Shown: one piece after another, positions 1 through 10,098 of the stretch
Layout of the letters: every line of letters begins with the position of its first letter
How positions within the stretch are numbered: the first letter of the stretch is position 1
Program-made: the position numbers and the translations under genes
Source of the DNA: Duganella rivi
Lineage (GTDB): Bacteria > Pseudomonadota > Gammaproteobacteria > Burkholderiales > Burkholderiaceae_D
Reading direction: 5' to 3'
Length of the DNA: 64,000 bases
Assembly: GCF_009857435.1 (NCBI RefSeq)
Contig: NZ_WWCK01000006.1
Coordinates: 517,029 to 581,028 of the forward strand
Notes under the pieces: generated by a model
Seen by the model: only the letters and a program-made list of their open reading frames with translations
What the model was told of the DNA's origin: nothing
Databases searched by the model: none

Positions 1-229
1 GCGCGCTGCGCACGGACGGCCACAGCGATTCGGCGCGCGGGGTCGGCTTGACGCCGTAGGCAGTGCGGATCAGCAGTTCATCGCCGAGGCTTTCGCGCAA
101 GCGTTTGATGGCGTTGGAAACGGCGGGCTGGGTCATGGCCAGGTGGCCGGCGGCGCGGGTCAGATTTTGCTCTGTCATCACGGCGTCGAATACGCGCAGC
201 AAGTTCAAGTCCAGCGTCAGGAAGCTCAT
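1..229 (-). CDS. LysR-family transcriptional regulator, N-terminal part only
   Basis: The gene runs off the left edge, so only the first 76 codons are visible. The start codon is at 227-229. The residues form a typical LysR winged helix-turn-helix: LNLLRVFDAVMTEQNLTRAA, then MTQPAVSNAIKRLRESLGDE, with the family signature of serine and alanine spacing. LysR proteins bind DNA as tetramers and respond to a small ligand through a C-terminal domain that lies outside the window, so the regulated pathway cannot be read here. The gene is divergent from the small ORF at 373. Confidence 0.85.
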   Translation of the reverse strand, partial: MSFLTLDLNLLRVFDAVMTEQNLTRAAGHLAMTQPAVSNAIKRLRESLGDELLIRTAYGVKPTPRAESLWPSVRSA

Positions 230-372
230 AGCGGCTCAGGGGAAGAGGTGTTGGAGAAATAACGATAGCACAGTCCATTCACCAAACGAATAATTGTTAT
301 CGAGAAAGGAAATTGGATAGTTATGTTGCGCCGCACTATAGTTACGTCAGATTCTAAAGCTACGCTTAAACT

Positions 373-654
373 ATGTCCACCGCAATTTCTTTCATGCAAG
401 ATTTTTCATGGTTCGCCGCTATCAAGCTGGCGCTGCTGATCGCTGTGAGCGGCGGTTTGCTGGTGCTGTTCCAGCCGCTGCTGCGCGGTTGCGCGCGCGC
501 TGCCGTGCTTGTGGTTAAGCCAAAATTGAGCAAAGAGGAACGTTTGCAGCGCCGCCAGATGCGCGACGCCATGCTGCTCAAGCGCATGCTGAACCGCAGC
601 GAATGCGACCCGAGCCACGCCGCCGAACTGCGCGCCATGGCTTCGCGGGCCTAA
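373..654 (+). CDS. Small single-pass membrane protein, unknown function
   Basis: A 93-residue protein with one hydrophobic helix at about residues 14-38, followed by a basic cytoplasmic-looking tail (KPKLSKEERLQRRQMRDAML) rich in Lys, Arg and Met. I do not recognise a family. The codon usage is GC-rich like its neighbours and the ORF fills the gap between a divergent LysR gene and a convergent gene, so it is probably real. The tail composition would suit interaction with membrane-proximal RNA or protein, but that is speculation. Confidence 0.6.
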   Translation: MSTAISFMQDFSWFAAIKLALLIAVSGGLLVLFQPLLRGCARAAVLVVKPKLSKEERLQRRQMRDAMLLKRMLNRSECDPSHAAELRAMASRA

Positions 655-689
655 AATTTAAGCGCGGCAGCAACTGCCGCGTTGCAGCA

Positions 690-1274
690 TCATTTTTCCC
701 CGAGCAAGGCCGGCTTCAAGGAACTATCGACCGGCTTATCACCGAGCCAAATACGCAGCACGGCGTTGTAGAACGCCACGTCCGGCATCAATTCCCCGAG
801 TTTTTTACCATTCAGATAGCACTGGGTGCCCTCGCTCGGCGTCCAATCCAGCGACAGCTGGTCGCCCTTCTTCAGCGCCGGCGTCTGCGCGAACACTTCA
901 CCGAACTTGGTGATTTGCGGCAGGATCTTGTTGCGCTCTTCCTTGCTGGTGTTGGCGTTGAGGCCGTCCAGGAAGGCCTTGCCGAAGTCGTCCGAACTCA
1001 CTTCGCGCAGCATGGTGATGGCGACGCGGCGCGGGCCGGCCACCGCCAGCACGTCCGGCACCGTGGTTTTCTTTTCGGTCAGGTAGAGACCGGCCGCGTA
1101 GACCTTGAAGATCATCTTGGTGCGCACGCCGGCGCCGTTCAGCTTGAGCGGCTGGCCGGCCAGGGTGATGCTGTCGTCGAATTTGACGCCGGCCACCTCA
1201 ACGGCGGCAAAGGCAGGCATGGCGGCCAGCAAAGCGGCGGCCACGAGGGTACGCAGGGTAGTTCTACGGTTCAT
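690..1274 (-). CDS. Chalcone isomerase-like domain protein, exported
   Basis: A 194-residue protein with a Sec signal peptide (residues 1-23, cleavage after AMPAFA). The segment KMIFKVYAAGLYLTEKK is the hallmark of the bacterial chalcone isomerase-like fold, which in bacteria is usually a periplasmic protein of unknown ligand, possibly fatty-acid binding; no flavonoid pathway is implied. The start at 1274 was chosen because the signal peptide begins there. The open frame continues 81 codons upstream without signal-like or conserved sequence and overlaps the ferredoxin gene. Confidence 0.8.
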   Translation of the reverse strand: MNRRTTLRTLVAAALLAAMPAFAAVEVAGVKFDDSITLAGQPLKLNGAGVRTKMIFKVYAAGLYLTEKKTTVPDVLAVAGPRRVAITMLREVSSDDFGKAFLDGLNANTSKEERNKILPQITKFGEVFAQTPALKKGDQLSLDWTPSEGTQCYLNGKKLGELMPDVAFYNAVLRIWLGDKPVDSSLKPALLGEK

Positions 1275-1372
1275 GAATGTCTCCGAGGTGGTATGTGAAC
1301 GGACTATACCACCGTGGAGACGCAGCGGCGCAGTTGGCCGCACGGTCATGCTTTTTTGCCAGTTTTGGCTCG

Positions 1373-1627
1373 TCAGGCCTTGGCGGCCTGCAGCAGTTCG
1401 AACTTGGCGAACAGCTGTTCCTTGGTTTCGCGGTGCTCGGGATGGAAGGGAATGCAGCTGACCGGGCACACTTGCTGGCACTGCGGCTCGTCGAAGTGGC
1501 CGACGCACTCGGTGCATTTATCCGGGTTGATTTCGTAAATTTCGGCGCCCATGTAGATCGCGTCGTTCGGGCACTCGGGCTCGCAAACGTCGCAATTGAT
1601 ACAGTCGTCGGTGATCATTAAGGCCAT
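1373..1627 (-). CDS. YfhL-type 2[4Fe-4S] ferredoxin
   Basis: An 84-residue electron carrier. The first cluster motif is CINCDVCEPECP near the N-terminus. The second is CTEC followed, after an insertion, by CQQVCPVSC, the arrangement of the YfhL/Alvin-type ferredoxins that carry two low-potential 4Fe-4S clusters. A helical C-terminal extension follows (HRETKEQLFAKFELLQAAKA). It sits 12 bp after coaD on the same strand, a pairing that is common in beta- and gammaproteobacteria, so the two are probably co-transcribed. The physiological partner is not evident. Confidence 0.92.
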   Translation of the reverse strand: MALMITDDCINCDVCEPECPNDAIYMGAEIYEINPDKCTECVGHFDEPQCQQVCPVSCIPFHPEHRETKEQLFAKFELLQAAKA

Positions 1628-1639
1628 GGTGGTACTCGC

Positions 1640-2131
1640 TTACTCGGTTTTATTCGCGGCAATCTTCTTTTGCAGCCAACGGTCAACCGATGGGAACACA
1701 AACTTGGAAACATCCCCGCCCAGCATGGCGATTTCACGCACGATGGTGCCGGAGATGAATTGGTACTGGTCGGACGGCGTCAGGAACATGGTTTCGACGT
1801 CCGGTAGCAGGTAGCGGTTCATGCCCGCCATTTGGAACTCGTATTCAAAGTCGGACACGGCGCGCAGGCCGCGCACGATCACGCGCGCATCATGCTCGCG
1901 CACGAAGTCTTTGAGCAGGCCGGAGAAGCTCTCCACCCGCACGTTCGGATAGTGGCCGAGCACTTCGTTGGCAATTTCCAGCCGTTCATCAAGCGAGAAG
2001 AACGGTTTCTTGTTCTTGCTGTCGGCAACGCCAACCACCAGCGTGTCGAACAGGCCCGATGCGCGACGCACCAAGTCCTCGTGACCACGGGTCAGCGGAT
2101 CGAAAGTTCCCGGATAAACAGCTACTACCAT
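1640..2131 (-). CDS. coaD: Phosphopantetheine adenylyltransferase
   Basis: CoaD transfers AMP from ATP to 4'-phosphopantetheine, the penultimate step of coenzyme A synthesis, in the cytosol as a hexamer. The 163-residue length is normal. The nucleotidyltransferase motifs are intact: YPGTFDPLTRGH near the N-terminus (the T/H-x-G-H ATP site) and ISGTIVREI near residue 130. It lies between rsmD and the ferredoxin gene on the same strand, the usual order rsmD-coaD-ferredoxin of this group. Confidence 0.97.
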   Translation of the reverse strand: MVVAVYPGTFDPLTRGHEDLVRRASGLFDTLVVGVADSKNKKPFFSLDERLEIANEVLGHYPNVRVESFSGLLKDFVREHDARVIVRGLRAVSDFEYEFQMAGMNRYLLPDVETMFLTPSDQYQFISGTIVREIAMLGGDVSKFVFPSVDRWLQKKIAANKTE

Positions 2132-2218
2132 TGCGGCTCCCTGCAGTGCACCAATATAGAACGCGCATTATGCCCTAAAAAAGCCATTTGCCTTCATTTG
2201 GGGCTGTTTTAACGACAA

Positions 2219-2866
2219 TTAGCCTTGGTATTTTAATAAATGATAGAACACCATCCCGGCCTTGTCAGCCCGGATGATTTCCCAGTTTGCCATCCATTCC
2301 GGCGCTTCGCCCTCGGCGAACTCCAGCGCCAGCCCGGATTCTGCGTACACGAGTCCGCCCTCTTTCAGCAGTTTGCTGCACAGCGGTAAGGTACGCTCCA
2401 GCAAACCTTGCTGGTAAGGTGGGTCGAGGAAAATCAGGTCGAACTTTTGGCCGCGCGCCGCCGCCGATTGCGCCGTCGCCAGCGCGTCGCCGCGCGTGAC
2501 GGTGACGTTATCGGCTTTCAGTTTAGTCTTGATCTCGTCCAGTTGGCGGATCACTTGCGTGTTGCTGTCCACCATGACGACCGATTGCGCGCCACGGCTG
2601 GCAGCTTCGAAACCGAGCGCACCGCTGCCGGCAAACATATCGAGTACTTGCGCGTCGGCCCAATAGCCGTCGCGCTGGTGGTTGATCCAGTTGAACACCG
2701 TTTCGCGCACGCGGTCGGGCGTTGGACGCAGGCCGAGCGCAGTCAGCACTGGCAGCGGCGTACGCTTCCATTGGCCGCCGATGATCCGCACCTGGTTGGC
2801 GTGCTGGGGGCCATGGACTGGAACTTTGGCTGCTTTTGCGGGCTTGCTGACGGGCTTCTTCGGCAT
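2219..2866 (-). CDS. rsmD: 16S rRNA (guanine(966)-N(2))-methyltransferase
   Basis: RsmD methylates G966 of 16S rRNA in the 30S subunit using S-adenosylmethionine. The 215-residue protein shows RIIGGQWKRTPLP at the start of the fold, the SAM loop LDMFAGSGALGFEAASRGA, and the catalytic DPPY motif in FLDPPYQQG. A Lys/Pro/Ala-rich extension of about 25 residues precedes the domain. It is 87 bp upstream of coaD on the same strand, as in relatives. Confidence 0.95.
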   Translation of the reverse strand: MPKKPVSKPAKAAKVPVHGPQHANQVRIIGGQWKRTPLPVLTALGLRPTPDRVRETVFNWINHQRDGYWADAQVLDMFAGSGALGFEAASRGAQSVVMVDSNTQVIRQLDEIKTKLKADNVTVTRGDALATAQSAAARGQKFDLIFLDPPYQQGLLERTLPLCSKLLKEGGLVYAESGLALEFAEGEAPEWMANWEIIRADKAGMVFYHLLKYQG

Positions 2867-2918
2867 GTGGCTGTGATCTAAGTCATTGATTCAATGAGCA
2901 ATCATACCACAGCGGCGT

Positions 2919-3818
2919 TTATCGCTGGTCGGCCGCCAAGCTGTTGAAGTCGTCGATCCAGCCCTGCATGCGCTTGTTGGCGTGGGCTTTCTGGGCCGGC
3001 GTGGCGATGTGGATGACCGTCAAGATCAGCTGGATATTGGCCGCCTCGGCAGCATCGAAAAAGGCTTTACGGTCGGAAGGCTGCTCCATGCGATCGAAGT
3101 TGTCCTTGATCAGCGTGTGCAGCACGGCCATCGTGGCTTCCTTGTTCAGCTTGTCGTGCTGAATCTTGCGCACCGCCGCCAGGATGGCTTTTTGGCGGCG
3201 CTGGCGTTCGTCCAGCCACAGCTCGTTGTCCAGCGGACGGGCATCGGAAGCCTTGCGGATCTGCGCTTCCTGTTCGGAAGTGAAATTGCCGAACCACAGC
3301 TCGAACTGCTCCATCGATTTTTGATAGCGGAACTTTTGCTGCGCTTCGCGGTCGCCTTTCATATTCTTTTTGCGGAACTCCGCGTTGTTGGCGGCGAACT
3401 TGCGTTCCAGCGTGGCGATTTGCTCCGGCTGCAGCGAGCGCGCCAGATCGGCCAGTTCGGGCAGTGCTTTGAACAGCAGCAACTGGGTGCGGTTCTTGAT
3501 GTCGTCGTAATCGTTTTGTAGATCGGCGGCAGTGGGGCCGGCGGCCAGCTGGCGCTGCGCGCTTTGCAGGATTTGCGTGTAGTCATGCAGCTGGGTCTTG
3601 CGGTGCCAGCGGAATAGTTCGTCGATGTCTTTCTTGACCCAGCCTTTTTGCTCGCTGGTCAGATCGATATAGCCGTCGATCCACCAGTACAGCAAGGCGT
3701 CGCCGTGGTTGTAGGCCATGCGCAGGGAACTGCACGCGGCCAGCAGCACCATGAGCACAATCAGGAACAGGCCGGATAGCGTCCGGCGGCCGGCTGGGGG
3801 CATGTTAGACTTTTGCAT
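2919..3818 (-). CDS. DUF6279-type lipoprotein
   Basis: A 299-residue protein with a lipoprotein signal: a hydrophobic stretch then LLAACSS, with the lipidated Cys near residue 29. After it come SLRMAYNHGDALLYWWIDGYID and long, charged helices, the pattern of the DUF6279 family found in proteobacteria. It is probably anchored in the outer membrane and exposed to the periplasm; the function of the family is unknown. It is divergent from glmU with 28 bp between the starts, so the two promoters must overlap each other's 5' regions. Confidence 0.8.
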   Translation of the reverse strand: MQKSNMPPAGRRTLSGLFLIVLMVLLAACSSLRMAYNHGDALLYWWIDGYIDLTSEQKGWVKKDIDELFRWHRKTQLHDYTQILQSAQRQLAAGPTAADLQNDYDDIKNRTQLLLFKALPELADLARSLQPEQIATLERKFAANNAEFRKKNMKGDREAQQKFRYQKSMEQFELWFGNFTSEQEAQIRKASDARPLDNELWLDERQRRQKAILAAVRKIQHDKLNKEATMAVLHTLIKDNFDRMEQPSDRKAFFDAAEAANIQLILTVIHIATPAQKAHANKRMQGWIDDFNSLAADQR

Positions 3819-3846
3819 TTACACACTCACTCGATTTGGCACCTCT

Positions 3847-5211
3847 ATGAACGTCGTTATCCTCGCCGCCGGCATGGGCAAGCGCATGCAATCCGCGCTG
3901 CCGAAAGTTCTACACCCACTGGCGGGTAAGCCGCTGCTGCAACACGTGCTGGACACGGCGCGTAGCCTGTCCGCCAGCCGATTATGCGTGATTTACGGCC
4001 ACGGAGGTGCGGCGGTTCAGGCCTTGCTGGCGCAACAGCCTGAGAAGGTGGCTGCCGTGCTGCAAGAACAGCAACTGGGCACCGGCCACGCCGTGATCCA
4101 GGCGCTGCCGGAGCTGGACGACAACGTCCCTACCCTGATCCTGTACGGCGACGTGCCGCTCACTACCGCCGCCTCTTTGCAGGCGCTGGTGGACGCCGCC
4201 GGCAACGACAAACTCGGCATTTTGACTGTCGAACAAGACGATCCTACCGGGTTGGGAAGAATCGTCCGTGAGAACGGCCACATTGTGCGCATCGTCGAGC
4301 AAAAAGATGCCAATGAGGCCGAGCGCGCCATCAAGGAAATCAACAGCGGCATCATGGTGGCGCCGACCAAGCTGCTCAAGCAATGGCTGGCCGCCGTCAA
4401 AAATGAAAACGCGCAGGGCGAGTACTACCTGACCGACATCGTCGCGCTGGCCGTGGCGGATGGCGTGCCGGTAGTGTCGGCCCAGCCGTCGGCGCAATGG
4501 GAAGTGGCTGGCGTCAACAGCAAAGTGCAGCTGGCCGAGCTGGAACGCATCCACCAGCGCAACATCGCCAACCGCCTGCTGGAGCAAGGCGTGACCCTGA
4601 TGGATCCGTCCCGCATTGATGTGCGTGGCGAATTGATTTGCGGCCGCGATGTCACCATCGACGTCGGCTGCGTATTTGAAGGCAAGGTTGAGCTGGGTGA
4701 CGGCGTGCGGGTGGCAGCCCACAGCGTGATCGTCAACGCCCGCATCCTGGCTGGCGCGCAGATCAAGCCGTTCTGCCACATCGAAGAAGCGGTGGTCGGC
4801 GAAGCTTCGCTGATCGGCCCGTACGCGCGCCTGCGTCCCGGCACCGTGCTGGCTGAGGATGTGCATGTGGGTAACTTCGTTGAAATCAAAAACGGCCAAG
4901 TGGCCGCGCACAGCAAGGCCAATCACCTGGCGTACATCGGCGATGCGACGATAGGATCGCGCGTCAACGTCGGCGCCGGCGTTATAACCTGCAACTACGA
5001 CGGCGCCAACAAGTTCCGCACCGTGATCGAGGACGACGCCTTCATCGGCAGCGACAGCCAGCTGGTGGCCCCGGTCACCGTCGGCGCAGGCGCGACCATC
5101 GGCGCTGGCACCACGCTGACCAAGGATGCGCCGGCCGGCAAGCTGACGGTATCGCGTCCACGCCAGGTCACCATCGACAACTGGACTCGCCCGGTAAAGA
5201 TCAAAAAGTAA
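3847..5211 (+). CDS. glmU: Bifunctional UDP-GlcNAc pyrophosphorylase / GlcN-1-P acetyltransferase
   Basis: GlmU acetylates glucosamine-1-phosphate and then joins it to UTP, giving UDP-GlcNAc for peptidoglycan and LPS. The 454-residue length is canonical. The N-terminal uridylyltransferase half starts with VILAAGMGKRMQSALPKVLH (GxGxRM and Lys) and includes LILYGDVPL; the C-terminal half is a left-handed beta-helix of hexapeptide repeats with the active-site region RPGTVL, NFVEIKN, and NHLAYIGDA. The start at 3847 is fixed by the VILAAG motif; the frame is open 43 codons further up into the DUF6279 gene. glmS, the first enzyme of the same pathway, follows 1 kb downstream. Confidence 0.97.
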   Translation: MNVVILAAGMGKRMQSALPKVLHPLAGKPLLQHVLDTARSLSASRLCVIYGHGGAAVQALLAQQPEKVAAVLQEQQLGTGHAVIQALPELDDNVPTLILYGDVPLTTAASLQALVDAAGNDKLGILTVEQDDPTGLGRIVRENGHIVRIVEQKDANEAERAIKEINSGIMVAPTKLLKQWLAAVKNENAQGEYYLTDIVALAVADGVPVVSAQPSAQWEVAGVNSKVQLAELERIHQRNIANRLLEQGVTLMDPSRIDVRGELICGRDVTIDVGCVFEGKVELGDGVRVAAHSVIVNARILAGAQIKPFCHIEEAVVGEASLIGPYARLRPGTVLAEDVHVGNFVEIKNGQVAAHSKANHLAYIGDATIGSRVNVGAGVITCNYDGANKFRTVIEDDAFIGSDSQLVAPVTVGAGATIGAGTTLTKDAPAGKLTVSRPRQVTIDNWTRPVKIKK

Positions 5212-5232
5212 GTTCAGAGTTTTCCACTGAGG

Positions 5233-5258
5233 TGGCGCCTGCGGGCGCCATTTTTTTT
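5233..5258 (+). terminator. Rho-independent terminator of glmU
   Basis: The arms TGGCGCC and GGCGCCA form a perfect 7-bp stem around the loop TGCG, followed directly by eight T residues. It begins 21 bp after the glmU stop codon. Confidence 0.9.
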
Positions 5259-5607
5259 GTGGATAAACTTGTGTGCAAGCCTTGAGCAAGCCGAGGAAAA
5301 CGATTGGACAAGTAAAACATACAGGTATGAAGCATTTGGCTTGCTGTCATTCAGCCACTCGGCGCTACCTATTTCAGCAAATGTGCATAACTTTGTGGGT
5401 AAGTGCCTGAGTAAGTGCTGGATAAGGCTGAATAAGTGGCGGATAACTCTTTCTGCGTCGCAATGCTTGTGCATAAAGCTGTGGGGAAGCATTGGAATAG
5501 CGGCAGGATAACCATGGGATAAGTTATCCTAAACAGGTTTTTCCAAATGGTCTAAAACTGCTTGTGGAAAAACCTGTGACTAAGCCTGTGAAAACCGGGG
5601 GGGATAA
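5258..5607. repeat. Cluster of DnaA-box-like 9-mers between glmU and the Lrp-type gene
   Basis: This 430-bp gene-free gap is full of copies of TGTGGATAA, the complement of the DnaA box TTATCCACA, nearly all in one orientation. I find one exact copy at 5258-5266 and single-mismatch copies at 5382-5390, 5394-5402, 5468-5476 and 5563-5571. Two-mismatch copies lie at 5417, 5438, 5480, 5524 (opposite strand) and 5599, and many looser GATAAG fragments lie between. The density is far above what surrounds it. No dnaA, dnaN or rpmH is in view, so it cannot be called the chromosomal origin. A DnaA-titrating locus (as datA in E. coli) or a decayed tandem repeat are the options. Confidence 0.6.
5533..5577 (-). 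terminator. Perfect 13-bp inverted repeat, possible terminator of the Lrp-type gene
   Basis: ACAGGTTTTTCCA at 5533-5545 pairs exactly with TGGAAAAACCTGT at 5565-5577 around a 19-nt loop. On the minus strand it lies about 70 nt past the stop codon of the Lrp-type regulator. The stem is AT-rich and not followed by a clean run of T, so a terminator role is only a guess. It overlaps one of the DnaA-box-like 9-mers. Confidence 0.4.
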
Positions 5608-5645
5608 GCTTGGAGTAAGCCTGTATAAGCTTTGAATAACTTCGC

Positions 5646-6098
5646 TTACACCGCAATGCGCGTCTCGAACTTGCTGCGGAAAGTCGAGAAATACGCCTTC
5701 ACATTGCGCACATTGGCGTGGCTGGTGAATACCCGGTGCGCCAGCGCGTGGTACGCCGGCATGTCCGCCACCTGCACCACCAGCACAAAATCCGGCCCCG
5801 GCGCCACGCGGTAGCATTGCAGCACTGCCGCCTCGCTGGCGACCAACGCTTCAAACTCGGCCATGCGCTCGGCGGCCTGGATATCTAGCGAGATTTCCAC
5901 AAGCGCCGTCAAACTTGGCCCGACCTTTTCCGGCGCGACGATGGCAACTTGCCGCTGAATCACGCCGCTTTCGCGCAACTGCTTGACCCGGCGCAAGCAA
6001 GTTGGCGGTGAAACGTGCACGGCAGCGGCCAACTCGGCGTTGGTTTGAGATGCATCAACTTGCAGCGCGTTGAGAATGCGACGATCTATTTCATCCAT
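5646..6098 (-). CDS. Lrp/AsnC-family transcriptional regulator
   Basis: A 150-residue protein with the AsnC-type helix-turn-helix at about residues 1-60 (MDEIDRRILNALQVDA, then SPPTCLRRVKQLRESG) and the RAM/ligand-binding alpha-beta domain after it (LTALVEISLD, VLQCYRVAPGPDFVLVVQVAD). Members usually sense an amino acid and form octamers. It is divergent from glmS, 132 bp apart, but nothing in the sequence shows that it controls glmS. Confidence 0.93.
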   Translation of the reverse strand: MDEIDRRILNALQVDASQTNAELAAAVHVSPPTCLRRVKQLRESGVIQRQVAIVAPEKVGPSLTALVEISLDIQAAERMAEFEALVASEAAVLQCYRVAPGPDFVLVVQVADMPAYHALAHRVFTSHANVRNVKAYFSTFRSKFETRIAV

Positions 6099-6230
6099 GA
6101 GTCATTTAAGAAATAATATTTCATAAGGTGGGTATGGTGAAATTTTATGCCAAATATGGCTAAATTCAGAAAGCTTATTTCACCCCCGCTGCTCTACGAT
6201 GGCTTCCTGACTTAATTGAAGAGGTTCCCC

Positions 6231-8060
<1,830 letters not shown>

Positions 8061-8091
8061 TTGCCCAAGCTCGCCCATCACCAGTTGTCGT

Positions 8092-8131
8092 CAAATAATA
8101 AAGTCTGACACTAAATAATAAAGTTTGACAC
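8092..8131. repeat. Two tandem 20-bp repeats, putative TnsB sites of the glmS-proximal end
   Basis: CAAATAATAAAGTCTGACAC (8092-8111) is followed without a gap by TAAATAATAAAGTTTGACAC (8112-8131), differing at two positions. The spacing and the AATAAAGTCT core agree with the adjoining TnsB-binding sites at the right end of Tn7, which has four such sites; only two are clear here. The match to Tn7 is recalled, not searched. Confidence 0.65.
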
Positions 8132-8234
8132 CGGCCTGCGGGGCTGGCTCCAAGTGGGGGGACCAGCCTGCGTCTAATTTGAGAGCATCGCATTCCGTTA
8201 CAGCAATTCATCCAAACGAAAACGTATCATGTAG

Positions 8235-8768
8235 GTGCCAGAGCAGGGCATATGCGGGCTCCGTTCTCTGCCGATATCGATGAGATCGGGAGTCCTGCCT
8301 TTGTGCGCTTGCAGGATATCCATCAATGGATGGTTGCATAGGCGCCGTCCACTTCGGGTGGAGACGTGGGTACAAGTGATTGGGGAGCGGTGCCGTTTCC
8401 TAGGTCTTCGAAATCATAAGGCTGGGGCAAGCGATTTTGCCAGCGACTTCATCCGCGAACAATTTCATAAGACTTGGCTCCGCAAACACCGTCCACAAAT
8501 TCTAGACACAAAACCTCATGCGTACCTCGGTAAAATTGATGGAGTTTGCGCAGGAACTCACGACTTTTACCCAGCCTTGACGTGCGCAGCGATTCTTGTT
8601 GTTACCTATAATTCAGCAAAGGAAGCCTTGGCAGCATTGGATGAAACAGATAGTCGTATAAGCTTAGAGAGGCGACATGAGCGTCCGGCAGGAGAACTCT
8701 TTTCAGCTTTTTTCGGCGGCCTAATACCTAAAGATTTGTATGTGTCGGCGCAACGTAAAGTTGACTGA
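8235..8768 (+). CDS. Hypothetical protein of the island, status uncertain
   Basis: An open frame of up to 177 residues just inside the glmS-proximal end of the island. The first 40 residues look like non-coding read-through. The later part (WLRKHRPQIL, then LTCAAILVVTYNSAKEALAALDE and SAFFGGLIPKDLYV) looks more protein-like. A second short frame (29 codons from 8252, ending at 8341) overlaps it, which would fit a frameshifted gene. In Tn7 this position and orientation belong to tnsA, but I see no endonuclease motifs. There is no clear ribosome binding site before 8235. It could be a remnant or chance. Confidence 0.3.
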   Translation: MPEQGICGLRSLPISMRSGVLPLCACRISINGWLHRRRPLRVETWVQVIGERCRFLGLRNHKAGASDFASDFIREQFHKTWLRKHRPQILDTKPHAYLGKIDGVCAGTHDFYPALTCAAILVVTYNSAKEALAALDETDSRISLERRHERPAGELFSAFFGGLIPKDLYVSAQRKVD

Positions 8769-9081
8769 TGCCGGCAGCACTACATGGGTGGTGGGATAAA
8801 GTCCTGTGCCGCTGGTGGGCGTATCTTGCACATCTCAAAAATTCCCTATCATAGGAATTGATGTAAAAGCTGCCATGCTCCCGTCGCATATTTGCCGGCC
8901 CACCAAATGCTCGCGGCCAGAGGCGGAAACCAACGTAGTTTTATGCTGAATTTTTTCAGATTTTTTATGACATTCATTGACGATTGCTCTTAAGTTTTGG
9001 GCAGGTATTTTTCGATGCGTAAATTCGAAAATCCGACTTCAGTGCATCTAATTGATATCGTAAAACGAAATGAATAAAAAC
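8769..9081. other. Gene-free stretch inside the island
   Basis: No convincing reading frame on either strand. The only structure noted is an imperfect palindrome AATTCCCTATCATAGGAATT at 8840-8859. The segment lies downstream of the minus-strand gene at 9082-9690 and of the doubtful ORF ending at 8768. The DNA is AT-rich towards its right half. Confidence 0.5.
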
Positions 9082-9690
9082 TTAGAATTTCGTGGCAGTG
9101 TTCGCGGCGAGCACACTTGGCAAACTGACATCGGGACCCCGTACCCCTTCTAATTTGGATTTCAGCACTAACCTCATTTGCTGTAAAAGCACAATGGAGC
9201 TTTTTGTCAGTCGCACCATTTCGGCTTCGGTATCTGAACTGTCTTCACCATCGAGGCGTTGTTCACGAAGACGACAACAAACTAGTATGCCTTCAGCGCT
9301 GAGGCTGCTTAAAGTCCAGGCAAGATCTGCCGCGCTGTACTCGGATGGAGGAATTGGTGAGAGATGAATAATCGCGTGCTTTTGACCATTGGCCAACAAC
9401 GCAATTAGCACTGGATCCTGAAATAATTTCAGCATTTCAACAAAGTCGTCGGTGTTTAAAACATATCGGCCGATGCGCTCAATTTTTCCTTGCCACACTT
9501 TTGCTCCGTGGCTCGTCAATTTTTTCGCAAGCGCGCTATAGCCCCCGATCGCTTCTATATTCTCAACAAGACGCGCGTGGATGGCATCCATAGATGCCAT
9601 GTGGGCCAGATGGGGCGGTATCTTTACAGGATCAAAATTCAGTTTAGATGCAATCGCGGCGATATCTGATTTCACGGCGTTAATAGACAT
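9082..9690 (-). CDS. Island protein of unknown function (202 aa)
   Basis: I do not recognise a family. The 202-residue protein is soluble and mostly helical by appearance, with a central stretch HAIIHLSPIPPSEYSAADLAW and a C-terminal helix (TKSSIVLLQQMRLVLKSKLE). The residues ENIEAIGGYSALAKKLTSHG near position 43 resemble a short helix-turn-helix and could be a DNA-binding element, but this is weak. A fair ribosome binding site (GAGGG, about 6 nt before the start at 9690) supports the start. Base composition is lower in GC than the chromosomal genes around the island. Confidence 0.6.
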   Translation of the reverse strand: MSINAVKSDIAAIASKLNFDPVKIPPHLAHMASMDAIHARLVENIEAIGGYSALAKKLTSHGAKVWQGKIERIGRYVLNTDDFVEMLKLFQDPVLIALLANGQKHAIIHLSPIPPSEYSAADLAWTLSSLSAEGILVCCRLREQRLDGEDSSDTEAEMVRLTKSSIVLLQQMRLVLKSKLEGVRGPDVSLPSVLAANTATKF

Positions 9691-10098
9691 GTTATCCCTC
9701 AGAAACGTAGGAGATGAAATTCTAGGAGATAGTTTGGAGTCAATCTACATTTGCTCCGGGCGAATTCGTATGAATTCCTATGGTTGTAATTTTCCTCAAT
9801 TTATGTATTTATCCACGTACGACAATGTATGCGACGATTGTGCAGATGCCTTGTCCCGTCAGCAACTGTTTTCGGTGATGTCGGCCATTCTGGTCGCGCC
9901 CTGGCGAGTCCCCGAGACTGTTGTCTGATTAATCCTTGACTCCCCCTTGACCTGTTCTGCTTACGGCGTTTGACTGCTTTCTTTGTGCCGGCGCTTGCAC
10001 CGCATGCGACCCTGCCTTTGCGCCGCAGTCGCTAGCGGTTTGCCTCGTCCTCCTAAGTTCGTCTTGCTACATGCTATGTTCATCAGACATAAATGGGT
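9691..10098. other. Gap between two island genes
   Basis: About 400 bp without a supported gene. The left part must hold the promoter of the 202-aa gene; a TTGACT hexamer on the minus strand near 9740 is a weak -35 candidate. A plus-strand frame ending at 9928 (final residues SRQQLFSVMSAILVAPWRVP) is open but has no start signal outside the neighbouring gene, and could be the tail of a lost gene. The part from 9930 to 10060 is pyrimidine-rich with no recognisable feature. Confidence 0.4.

Noticed and set aside
1275..1517. Upstream extension of the chalcone isomerase-like gene
   Set aside because: It runs through the ferredoxin gene and lacks signal or conserved sequence; the signal peptide at 1274 sets the start.
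5258..5607. Chromosomal replication origin
   Set aside because: DnaA-box-like sites are present, but dnaA, dnaN, gyrB and rpmH are not in view and no AT-rich unwinding element was found.
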